This document shows, piece by piece, positions 1-5,716 of a stretch of DNA of 5,716 nt. The translations under genes and the position numbers were made by a program. Source of the DNA: Chloroflexota bacterium (GTDB lineage: Bacteria > Chloroflexota > Anaerolineae > Anaerolineales > UBA4823); assembly GCA_030669775.1 (NCBI GenBank), contig DAOVCZ010000136.1, forward strand, positions 1 through 5,716, in the 5' to 3' direction. Under the pieces are notes generated by a model that saw only the letters and a list, made by a program, of their open reading frames with translations, was not told where the DNA came from and did no database searches. Numbering within the stretch: position 1 is the stretch's first letter; each line of letters opens with the position of its first letter.

Positions 1-1755
1 ATGAAACTGGTTTAAGCAGACCAGTTCCCAAAGCCGGCGAAGATCGCGATAAGGGTATTCGTATTCCGGTGCCAGTAATTTCGCCAATGAAGCAGTGAAC
101 TCCAGATTGTGCAGCAGTATCTCACTCTTCCTGTTGGCGCGCTTATTTCTGCCTTGCGTTGTATATGTTCCACGGTGATACTCCAGATACAATTCATCAT
201 TCCAGGTAGGTAAGCGATCTCCGGCACTATCCCTTAAATCCTTGAAAAACTCTCCCACTTTACCCATCTGGACTTGTGGTGTCCCGGGAAAATGCTTCAT
301 CACCTGTAAATTCTCCAGCATCTCTCGCGTCGGGCCCCCGCCTCCATCCCCATAACCATAGACCATCAGCAATGGTGGTGTTTGACCTGGAATACCAGAA
401 TCTTTCTGCTGAAAATTTTTCCAGGTGGTTAAGACTTCGTCAGGCGTGGCGGAGGCATTATAGGTGCTTACAAAGGTATCTGTGCTGCCTTTGGTCGTGC
501 TGAAATGAGTCAAAATACGCGTCCCATCTAATCCCTGCCACCAGAACGAATCAAATGGCAGGCGATTGTACTGGCTCCAGCCGAGCTTAATCGTAAAGAA
601 GCTCTCGAGGCCAGCCTCTTTGATCAACTGGGGCAGGCTCCATGGAAAACCAAATACATCTGGCAGCCAAAGAACTGGTGATTCCGCACCTTTACCGAAG
701 TGCTGTCTGAAGTATGAGCGCCCAAGCAGCAGCTGTCGGATAAGCGCTTCCCCACCGGAAATATTACAATCAGCTTCCACCCACATTCCGCCCAGCGGCT
801 CCCATTGACCCTCTTTAATTTTCTTACAGATGTGATCAAACAGTTCAGGATAATCTTGGCGTACAAATTCGTACAATTGCGCCTGGCTCTGAGAGAAGGT
901 GAACTCTGGGTACTGTTCCATTAGACGGATGACATTATGAAAAGTCCTGCCGGCCTTCTGTCGAGACTGAGCGAGAGTCCACAACCAGGCGATATCTATG
1001 TGGGCATGACCGGCAGCAGTGATCTGAATTTCTTGAGGAGGGCCTGAAAGTTTAACTCCTTCTTCAAGGGAATGGAACGCATCAGGAACACTTGCATAAA
1101 AATCCTTCCCAAGTGGCTCACGGGTATCAAGTAAATTGAATGCCTGGTTTAATGAAGTTAGAAGTTGAGCTCGAATCGGATCGTTTCTATCCAGCTGATC
1201 GGCTATTCCATGTGCCACCCTGGCAAGAGAAATAAAATCTCGTGTGGCTTGGTCAATTTCGACCAGGCAGCATTCCCCCATCAACAATGAAGGTAGCTTT
1301 CCTTGAGAAAGGTTTCCGGTCCACCCATGCAAGGTAAGTGAATATGAAACGTCCCTGGTGATGGATCCTGGTAGGATAACTTCTTGATGGTGTCGATCAA
1401 CTGCAGCAAAGGATTCACCATCGATATAGACTAATGCCTCTGGATGACTGAAATCTCCAGCGATACCTATGGGTAAATAGAGAGCGATCGGCGTATCGTC
1501 CCCCCAATCAGTTGGAATGTGAAAAGAAGTTCGCAGGACAAAATTCTTATCCACCCCACCCCAGCAAGAATTAGCTTGGATTTCTTGCCAATCTCTATCG
1601 TCCATGCCAGAAGATATGATCGGCTTATCTGCCGGGTTTTCTAATTCATAGTAACTGAAAGATTGCAGTGGTATTTTTGATCGATATACGAGAGGTTCAA
1701 TCAGTTCCAGGTATTTAGCGACTTTTTGGGAGGTCCATCGAATATCATGAAGCAT
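1..1755 (-). CDS. GH38 alpha-mannosidase, N-terminal 585 codons (3' end outside the window)
   Basis: I translated the minus strand from the ATG at 1755-1753 to base 1; it is open throughout, giving 585 residues with no stop. It belongs to glycoside hydrolase family 38, retaining zinc-dependent alpha-mannosidases, and most resembles the cytosolic MAN2C1-like branch. Visible motifs are HAHIDIAW at residues 250-257, where His252 and Asp254 should bind zinc; GGMWVEADCN; WLPDVFGFPWSLPQ, where Asp366 should be the catalytic nucleophile and a zinc ligand; the glycine-rich YGYGDGGGGPT; and YLEYHRGTYTTQ, where His527 is the probable last zinc ligand. The visible part ends at LVCLNQFH, just before the usual DILPGS, so roughly 40 percent of a typical protein of about 1000 residues is missing. 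No signal peptide is seen, so it probably acts in the cytoplasm on imported oligosaccharides. The start lies two bases after the GH130 stop, so the two are co-transcribed and probably translationally coupled; a GAAGAG upstream is only a weak ribosome site. Family assignment is firm; the exact linkage cut cannot be read from sequence. Confidence 0.95.
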   Translation of the reverse strand, partial: MLHDIRWTSQKVAKYLELIEPLVYRSKIPLQSFSYYELENPADKPIISSGMDDRDWQEIQANSCWGGVDKNFVLRTSFHIPTDWGDDTPIALYLPIGIAGDFSHPEALVYIDGESFAAVDRHHQEVILPGSITRDVSYSLTLHGWTGNLSQGKLPSLLMGECCLVEIDQATRDFISLARVAHGIADQLDRNDPIRAQLLTSLNQAFNLLDTREPLGKDFYASVPDAFHSLEEGVKLSGPPQEIQITAAGHAHIDIAWLWTLAQSRQKAGRTFHNVIRLMEQYPEFTFSQSQAQLYEFVRQDYPELFDHICKKIKEGQWEPLGGMWVEADCNISGGEALIRQLLLGRSYFRQHFGKGAESPVLWLPDVFGFPWSLPQLIKEAGLESFFTIKLGWSQYNRLPFDSFWWQGLDGTRILTHFSTTKGSTDTFVSTYNASATPDEVLTTWKNFQQKDSGIPGQTPPLLMVYGYGDGGGGPTREMLENLQVMKHFPGTPQVQMGKVGEFFKDLRDSAGDRLPTWNDELYLEYHRGTYTTQGRNKRANRKSEILLHNLEFTASLAKLLAPEYEYPYRDLRRLWELVCLNQFH

Positions 1756-1757
1756 AA

Positions 1758-2654
1758 TTAAGTAAACTTGATCTCTTCGAGAGCAATACTTGCCGCCCCA
1801 ATAACTGTATCCGCTGCGCCATAATACACAATAAGAATATCATCGATTATCACATGACCGCAACTGAAGACAACGTTGGGAATATGACCACGGATTTCCC
1901 ACTCAAGTTCTGGTTCAAGAATTGGTTCCGACTGGCGGGAGATTACTATTGAGGGATCATCCAAATCCAAGAGTGCAATGCCCAGACGGTACCAATTATA
2001 TTTACTCACCCCGTGATAGATAAGAATCCAACCAAGATCGGTTTTTATTGGGGGACCTGCAATGCCTATTTTTTCGTTTTCCCAGTCCGAACTTGGGATT
2101 GCTCTCATCAGAACTCTATGCTCACCCCAATTCCTTAGGTCATCGGAGCTCGACATCCATATATCAGGTGGTCTCCGATGGAGGAGCAAATATTTGCCAC
2201 CAATCTTTTCCGGGAATAGAGATGCATCTTTATTTGGTTCATTAAGTACAACACCACGCTGTTTCCATGAAATTAAATTTTTCGATGTGGCGTAGGAAAT
2301 TCGGTAATCCCCAGGAAATCTCCCACCAAACCCCGTATACATCATATGGTAGTAACCATCAATATTAACGATTCGTGGATCCTCCGGTCCCCTGGCTTCC
2401 TGATCCACATCGTTCCTAAGTATGGGATCATTCAATCGATTGAAATGAATGCCATCACCGCTGATCGCATAACCAAGGTGGTTAGTATATCGTCCCTGAG
2501 ATCCATTTGATGTGATATCTGTAGCCCGGTATATAAGGTGTACCAGGTCATCCTTATAAACAGCAGCGCAGTTGAAAACTGCGCCAGCCTCCCAGGGATT
2601 ATTAGGATTCTGGATCAATATTGGCTTTTCGGATACTCGCTCAAGCTTGATCAT
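1758..2654 (-). CDS. GH130 family beta-mannoside phosphorylase or hydrolase
   Basis: The protein has 298 residues from the ATG at 2654. GH130 enzymes are five-bladed beta-propellers that split beta-1,4- or beta-1,2-mannosides, most by phosphorolysis to mannose-1-phosphate. Family signatures are PWEAGAVFN near the start, GPEDPRI around residues 89-95 with Asp92 as the likely catalytic acid, KDASLFPEK followed by LLLHRRPPDIW (His159, Arg160, Arg161), the GPPIKTDLGWILIYHGV segment, and VVFSCG followed by VYYGAADTVIG at the C-terminus. The basic residues in HRRP and the later His214 fit phosphate binding, favouring a phosphorylase, but I cannot separate the subfamilies by eye. An upstream in-frame TTG at 2672 would add six residues (MICHAA). 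I prefer the ATG because MIKLERVSEKPIL matches the usual GH130 start; neither start has a clear Shine-Dalgarno. The 5' end overlaps the old 3' end of the ATPase pseudogene by 14 bases, and the stop is followed two bases later by the GH38 start. No signal peptide, so probably cytoplasmic. The frame looks intact and well conserved. Confidence 0.92.
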   Translation of the reverse strand: MIKLERVSEKPILIQNPNNPWEAGAVFNCAAVYKDDLVHLIYRATDITSNGSQGRYTNHLGYAISGDGIHFNRLNDPILRNDVDQEARGPEDPRIVNIDGYYHMMYTGFGGRFPGDYRISYATSKNLISWKQRGVVLNEPNKDASLFPEKIGGKYLLLHRRPPDIWMSSSDDLRNWGEHRVLMRAIPSSDWENEKIGIAGPPIKTDLGWILIYHGVSKYNWYRLGIALLDLDDPSIVISRQSEPILEPELEWEIRGHIPNVVFSCGHVIIDDILIVYYGAADTVIGAASIALEEIKFT

Positions 2655-3755
2655 TGCTGCGTGGCAGATCAATACTCATTTCTGTATCCGGATCAAAGAA
2701 ACGAAGTGTATCCTGATTAAAGTTGAGGTGAACAATTTCTCCAGGGTTAGGTTTTGGCTAAGTGGGTGCCACAACCATTATGTAGCTCTTATCTAATTCG
2801 ATCGCAATGATCTGATGCGATCCCTGAGGTTCGGAAACTATGCACACGGATGAAAACAATGCTTCGTCTTCACTAACGACATTGATGTTTTCAGGGCGCA
2901 CACCTAGAATGAGTTCTCGCTTCTCATAAGATCGCACATGCTCGTCACATCCCTCCTCTAAATCTGACTCAAAATAGGGGTTAATAAATTGATAAACCTC
3001 ATTCGAGGTTTTCATCTCTACGTTCATGAAATTGGTAGGTTGTATTCCGATAAAATCAGCTACGAACATACTCGCACTCCGGTTATACACATCGTCCGGT
3101 GTCCCAACCTGAATAACTTCTCCGTCTTTCATAACTACGATCTGATCGGCCATACTCATTGCTTCAGATCGATCGTGAGTGACAAAACACCCGTTGCTCC
3201 TATTTTAGCATGGATGGTATTGAATTCAGTGTGTATAGAACCGCGCAGCTTTGCATCAAGATTGGATAGTGGCTCACCCATCAAAAATATCTTAGGTTTA
3301 ACTGCCAGGTCTCTGGCGACAGCCACCCTCTGCTGCTGTCCCCCAGGCAATTGGGATGGATAACGTTTAAGAAGATTCTCGATTCTGACCATCCCTGAAA
3401 ATTCATTCTCAATCCTATCGATCTCATCCTTTGAAACTTTCATAAACCGGAGTGGGTAAGCTATGTTCTCAAAGACGGTCATGTGGGGCCTAACTGCATA
3501 ATTCTGGAAAATCATGCTCACATTTCGCTTTCTGGGTGGCAGGCAGGTGACATCTTCATCGCTAATAAAGATACTGCCATACATCACTTCCTCAAGCCTA
3601 GCTACCATCTGTATGGCAGACATCTTCCCACACCCAGAAGGAGCCAATAGCACCAAGAACTCGTCCTCTTTGACTGTTAAGCTTGACTCGTTGATAGCAA
3701 CAACTTTTCCAAAACGCTTAGTTACATGATCGAATGTTAAAGTTGCCACCACCAA
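2641..3755 (-). pseudogene. Decayed ABC sugar-importer ATPase (MalK/UgpC/MsmX type), frameshift plus nonsense
   Basis: Two reading frames together make one sugar-importer ATPase. The N-terminal frame (3755-3156) carries Walker A, the Q-loop FQNYA, the signature, Walker B and the D-loop SNLDAKLR, then goes out of frame at a short T run (3187-3184) and stops at 3158. The second frame resumes with VTHDRSEAMSMADQIVVMKDG, which holds the H-loop His, and continues into the regulatory TOBE part (LILGVRPENI) until TAG at 2760-2758. Past that stop the same frame goes on as PKPNPGEIVHLNF and TLRFFDPDTEMSI to TGA at 2643-2641, the normal C-terminus of this family. Catalytic motifs are also damaged. Walker A reads APSGCGKM instead of GPSGCGK(S/T), with Met45 at the magnesium-binding position. 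Walker B reads IFLMGEP, with Gly160 in place of Asp. The signature reads LPGGQ instead of LSGGQ. Such losses argue for true decay rather than sequencing error. The start is TTG 3755, GTG 3752 or GTG 3749; the GGAG at 3761-3758 best fits GTG 3749. The intact gene would have energised sugar import alongside the mannoside enzymes. Confidence 0.9.
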
Positions 3756-3757
3756 AT

Positions 3758-3761
3758 CTCC
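3758..3761 (-). promoter_or_regulatory. Shine-Dalgarno of the ATPase pseudogene
   Basis: GGAG on the minus strand lies 8 bases before GTG 3749, 5 before GTG 3752 and only 2 before TTG 3755. It therefore favours 3749 (protein beginning MATLTFDHVTKRFG) as the original start, which also matches the usual start of family members. Confidence 0.5.
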
Positions 3762-3822
3762 AAAATCATTACGCTACCCCACATCTATCGAATATACCGA
3801 CAAATAAGGAAGGGAAATATCA

Positions 3823-3986
3823 CTAGTCCGGATCTGAAAAAACCAAGCGGTAATTATCTAGTGTGAATTGACCTGCTGCACCAGTAATGTTATCGATCAA
3901 CTCCTGGGAACAGGTCGCACCCAGACCAAAACATTGAAGATAAGAGCTGGGATAATAAGAAAGTAAGACAATAGCTTCCCAATCTA
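3823..3986 (-). pseudogene. Remnant of an ABC-transporter permease N-terminus
   Basis: Two short minus-strand stretches in different frames resemble the start of an importer inner-membrane permease. The upstream stretch (about 3986-3900) reads LIIPALIFNVLVWVRPV, like the first membrane helix (typically LLLPALLFLLLFFLYP). The next frame (about 3900-3826) reads GAAGQFTLDNYRLVFSDPD and then TAG at 3825-3823; FTLDNYxxVFSDP closely matches the conserved segment between the first helix and the first periplasmic region of many sugar and polyamine permeases. The distance between the two pieces is shorter than usual, a frameshift separates them, and nothing permease-like follows the stop, so most of the gene has been deleted. 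It lies directly upstream of, and on the same strand as, the decayed ATPase, where a partner permease would be expected. The match is by eye to short motifs only. Confidence 0.45.
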
Positions 3987-4020
3987 CCATTCGTGGGTTC
4001 GAATCCCCTCACTCGCTCTA
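3946..4020 (+). pseudogene. Degenerate tRNA-Gly (CCC)-like sequence; 3' half convincing
   Basis: The 3' half has clear tRNA features. It has an anticodon-like loop TTCCCAA (3976-3982, CCC at 3978-3980), a five-base variable region (3988-3992) and a T-arm GTGGG TTCGAAT CCCCT (3993-4009). The 3' acceptor strand CACTCGC (4010-4016) follows, then T as discriminator (usual for tRNA-Gly) and CTA in place of CCA. Counting back, a full molecule would begin at 3946 and be 72 bases long without the tail, exactly tRNA-Gly length. Pairing is poor: the acceptor stem has about three mismatches in seven, the anticodon stem two in five, and the D-stem hardly pairs. It is not a working tRNA. Either it is a decayed tRNA gene, or only the 3' half is tRNA-derived (such as an integrase attachment-site copy) and the 5' half is permease remnant, which overlaps it on the other strand. 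Confidence 0.5.
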
Positions 4021-4116
4021 GTACTCCAAAATATTTGCGTTATTAGTCATTGAACCACTTGTAGCCAGATTTAGATGGATTTTATATTTCTATAAACAAA
4101 GATGCACAAATTATAA
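4021..4116. other. AT-rich spacer with no recognised feature
   Basis: Between the tRNA-like sequence and the lacI promoter I see no open frame with family motifs, no strong hairpin and no repeat. It is richer in A and T than the flanking genes, as expected upstream of a strong promoter. With the remnants before it, it completes the gene-free interval 3756-4205. Confidence 0.5.
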
Positions 4117-4145
4117 TTGACATCCAAAATGATCTGGGGTAGAAT
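4117..4145 (+). promoter_or_regulatory. Sigma-70-type promoter of the LacI-family gene
   Basis: The -35 box TTGACA (4117-4122) is a perfect consensus and is separated by exactly 17 bases from the -10 box TAGAAT (4140-4145), one base off TATAAT. Transcription should start near 4152, leaving a leader of about 54 bases before the TTG start codon. An AT-rich tract (ATAAATTATAA-like) lies just upstream and could act as an UP element. Confidence 0.8.
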
Positions 4146-4156
4146 GTCGTTATTAT

Positions 4157-4170
4157 CCGAAACGTTTTGG
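4157..4170 (+). promoter_or_regulatory. Probable LacI-family operator (CCGAAACGTTTTGG)
   Basis: This is a 14-base near-palindrome centred on CpG, with 12 of 14 bases symmetric (AAACGTTT core flanked by CC and GG). LacI-family operators are typically such even palindromes with a central CG, where the hinge-helix leucine inserts; the regulator encoded just downstream has that leucine (Leu55 in ARQLQ). The site lies about 5 to 19 bases after the predicted start point, where a bound repressor would block transcription, so autoregulation is likely. Binding is inferred. Confidence 0.7.
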
Positions 4171-4195
4171 GGGATTGCCTCTAGTGCGAGCTTCT

Positions 4196-4199
4196 GGAG
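4196..4199 (+). promoter_or_regulatory. Shine-Dalgarno that supports the TTG start of the LacI-family gene
   Basis: GGAG lies six bases before TTG 4206-4208. No in-frame ATG exists near the start, and the reading AVTIKDIAKKVGKS places the helix-turn-helix at the usual position from residue 3, so TTG is the start. Confidence 0.75.
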
Positions 4200-4205
4200 T
4201 TCATT

Positions 4206-5225
4206 TTGGCTGTCACGATTAAAGATATTGCCAAAAAGGTGGGAAAATCGGTTACAACGGTTTCACGGGCATTAAGCGGGTATAACGATGTCAGCTCGGA
4301 AACTCGCAAGCAAGTTCTGCAAGCAGCCGAGGAATTAGGCTACGAACCAAACATCACTGCCCGCCAGCTCCAAAAACGCCGTACGGACACCATAGGTCTT
4401 ATCCTGCCACCCGTAACCCCACGTATCTCAGATCCATTTTTTTGCGAATTTTTATCAGGTATTGCAGAGCAGTCATCACAAAATGGCTTGGATCTACTGG
4501 TTTCGACTCATCCATCAAGTGAGGATGAGATTGAGGTGTATTTGAAGTTTATACGAAGCCGCAAGGTAGATGGTTTTATCATAATCCGCACCCAACGGAA
4601 GGATCGACGCATTGATCTGCTGAGAGAACATGATTACCCTTTCGTTGCCTTTGGTCGGGTTGATGGAGATAACAATTTCCCTCTGATCGACGAGGACAGC
4701 GAATATGGGATGGAGCAAGTTGTAAATCATTTAATTGAATTGGGACACACTCACTTAGCGTTTATCGCCGAACCGACCCATCTAACCAAGTCATTCCTGC
4801 GGCTACGAGGATTTTGCAAAACTTTAGAAATGCGTGGGTTACCCATTGACAATGAGCTGATTATTGAAGGTGGATTCAGACAACAAAGCGGGCGGCTGAT
4901 GGGTGAGCGATTACTCAACGCGGACAATCCACCGACAGCGATTGTAGCTTGTAACGATCTATTGGCATTGGGCGCTATGAGCGTCGCTCGAAAGCAGGGC
5001 TTGGAAATTGGCCAAGACATAAGCATTACCGGGTTCGACGATATTGTATTAGCTGAAAATGCGCATCCTCCCCTGACAACCATTCATCAACCAGCCCAAA
5101 AGATAGGAACGTTAATCCATCAGATGTTGGTAAGGGTGATAAATGGCGAGAATTTAGAAGAAAAACAGATAATTCTCCAACCAGAATTAGTAGTACGTCA
5201 ATCAACCGGTCCCGCAAGGAGGTGA
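4206..5225 (+). CDS. LacI-family transcriptional regulator of sugar use
   Basis: The protein has 339 residues, the normal length for the family. The N-terminal helix-turn-helix (TIKDIAKKVGKSVTTVSRAL, residues 4-23) is followed by the hinge region NITARQLQKRRT (residues 49-60) and a periplasmic-binding-protein-like sugar-sensing domain beginning at GLILP (64-68). Conserved core motifs are VDGFIII (121-127), VVNHLIELGHTHLAFI (172-187), TAIVACNDLLALGAM (244-258), GFDDI (276-280) and PPLTTIHQP (288-296); the C-terminus STGPAR is typical of the RbsR/CcpA-like group. It should bind DNA as a dimer and release or bind its operator on sugar binding. A strong promoter and operator precede it, so it probably represses itself. 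It is divergent from the mannoside-enzyme genes and 74 bases upstream of a sugar-binding lipoprotein gene, so it probably controls that importer and perhaps the GH130-GH38 pair. The sensed sugar cannot be read from the sequence; a mannose-containing sugar is a guess from context. Confidence 0.95.
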   Translation: MAVTIKDIAKKVGKSVTTVSRALSGYNDVSSETRKQVLQAAEELGYEPNITARQLQKRRTDTIGLILPPVTPRISDPFFCEFLSGIAEQSSQNGLDLLVSTHPSSEDEIEVYLKFIRSRKVDGFIIIRTQRKDRRIDLLREHDYPFVAFGRVDGDNNFPLIDEDSEYGMEQVVNHLIELGHTHLAFIAEPTHLTKSFLRLRGFCKTLEMRGLPIDNELIIEGGFRQQSGRLMGERLLNADNPPTAIVACNDLLALGAMSVARKQGLEIGQDISITGFDDIVLAENAHPPLTTIHQPAQKIGTLIHQMLVRVINGENLEEKQIILQPELVVRQSTGPARR

Positions 5226-5288
5226 TGATTATTGTATAGTTGATCAAACATTGTGTTTTTTCGAAACATAGCTAACTTGGAAAAAAAT

Positions 5289-5293
5289 GGAGG
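5289..5293 (+). promoter_or_regulatory. Shine-Dalgarno of the sugar-binding lipoprotein gene
   Basis: GGAGG lies six bases before ATG 5300, a near-ideal site that fixes this start. An ATG at 5287 is in another frame and overlaps the site, so it is not used. Confidence 0.85.
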
Positions 5294-5299
5294 AAGAAA

Positions 5300-5716
5300 A
5301 TGTCTCGCACGTTTAATATTCTATCGATAATAATTGCCTTAGCATTATTGCTAACCGCTTGTGCAGCTCCAACAGAAGAGCCCACCGAAGCTGCACCTGT
5401 TGAGCCGGAAGCCCCCGTGGAACCTACTGAACCAGAAGGTGATGCAATCTTCTTCTCGACGCAATTCTCGCCAGTCGAAGAGCAAGAGAAATTCCGCGCC
5501 ATCCTTCAAGAGGAAGGTTTCGACTTCACCGCCTCCGAGGAAGGCCCGCTGCTGGACCTGGTGATCGCTGGAGCCCAGACCGGACAGGGTGAAGTGGATG
5601 TGGTCGGCGCGCTGCACGGCTCCTACCCACCCCTGGCCGAAGAAGACGCCATGATGAACATGAGCGATCGTGCTGAAGACCTGATGGCAGACCGCGATTT
5701 CGCTCCTGCCTTCCTG
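5300..5716 (+). CDS. ABC sugar-transporter substrate-binding lipoprotein, N-terminal part (3' end outside the window)
   Basis: The visible 139 residues begin with a short basic start (MSR) and a hydrophobic segment, ending in the lipobox LTAC, so Cys21 should be lipidated and anchor the protein to the outer face of the membrane. A flexible linker rich in Pro, Glu and Thr follows (residues 22-47). The mature domain begins near DAIFFSTQFSPVEEQEKFRA and contains GALHGSYPPLAEED (about 107-120). This fits family 1 sugar-binding proteins of ABC importers, which capture an oligosaccharide and pass it to membrane permeases. About a third of a typical protein of some 430 residues is present. Its position after a LacI-type regulator suggests it heads an importer operon that continues beyond the right edge. 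Codons shift from AT-rich in the signal and linker to distinctly GC-rich from about 5500 on. The ligand cannot be told from this fragment. Confidence 0.88.
   Translation, partial: MSRTFNILSIIIALALLLTACAAPTEEPTEAAPVEPEAPVEPTEPEGDAIFFSTQFSPVEEQEKFRAILQEEGFDFTASEEGPLLDLVIAGAQTGQGEVDVVGALHGSYPPLAEEDAMMNMSDRAEDLMADRDFAPAFL

Noticed and set aside
3156..3190. Programmed frameshift producing a full-length ATPase
   Set aside because: There is no clear slippery heptamer or stimulator, and Walker A, Walker B and the signature are damaged as well, so decay is the simpler explanation.
2989..3363. 124-codon plus-strand open frame opposite the ATPase pseudogene
   Set aside because: It has no family motifs and is the antisense shadow of a clearly recognisable ATPase sequence.
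3756..3850. Promoter for the minus-strand genes upstream of the ATPase
   Set aside because: TATATT and TTGTCG-like pieces occur on the minus strand but no pair of boxes has acceptable spacing.
4016..4186. Direct repeat CTCTAGT at 4016-4022 and 4180-4186 as an element boundary
   Set aside because: Seven bases is expected by chance at this distance, and no inverted ends or transposase lie between the copies.
4751..5083. 110-codon minus-strand open frame inside the LacI-family gene
   Set aside because: It is antisense to a strongly conserved LacI sensing domain, with no ribosome site or recognisable domain.
5231..5245. TATAGT at 5235-5240 as a -10 box for the lipoprotein gene
   Set aside because: No -35 box lies at a workable distance upstream (CCGCAA at the expected place).
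5246..5261. Intrinsic terminator after the LacI-family gene (AAACA-TTG-TGTTT plus T run)
   Set aside because: The stem is only five mostly A-T pairs; too weak to support a terminator.

Overview
The window looks like a piece of a Chloroflexota (Anaerolineae-like) genome. This is inferred from the lipoprotein at the right end, with its short N-terminus, LTAC lipobox and Pro/Glu/Thr-rich linker, next to a LacI regulator, and from the overall style of the sugar-transport and glycosidase genes. No marker gene proves the taxonomy.

Left part, minus strand, read from about 3.75 kb down to base 1. First comes a decayed ABC-transporter ATPase of the MalK/UgpC type (pseudogene, 3755-2641). It is followed by an apparently intact GH130 beta-mannoside phosphorylase/hydrolase (2654-1758). 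Two bases later comes the N-terminal 585 codons of a GH38 alpha-mannosidase that runs off the left edge (1755-1). GH130 and GH38 together suggest breakdown of mannose-containing glycans, with GH38 trimming alpha-mannosides and GH130 acting on the beta-1,4-mannosyl linkage.

Middle, 3756-4205, holds no intact gene. On the minus strand are likely scraps of an ABC permease N-terminus (about 3823-3986). On the plus strand is a degenerate tRNA-Gly-like sequence with a convincing 3' half (3976-4020). After an AT-rich stretch comes a strong sigma-70-type promoter (TTGACA, 17 bp, TAGAAT) with a near-palindromic operator just downstream of the expected start point.

Right part, plus strand. A LacI-family regulator (4206-5225, TTG start) is followed after 74 bases by the first 139 codons of a sugar-binding lipoprotein (5300 to the edge), presumably the first gene of a new ABC importer.

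Taken together this is a divergent carbohydrate-use locus. The transporter genes on the minus strand have decayed while the mannoside-cleaving enzymes stay open, and an apparently intact regulator and transporter cluster is read the other way. A simple reading is that one importer has been replaced by another; that is inference. I found no clear sign of a wholly novel system. The most unusual items are the multi-lesion ATPase pseudogene and the junction between the permease scrap and the tRNA remnant.
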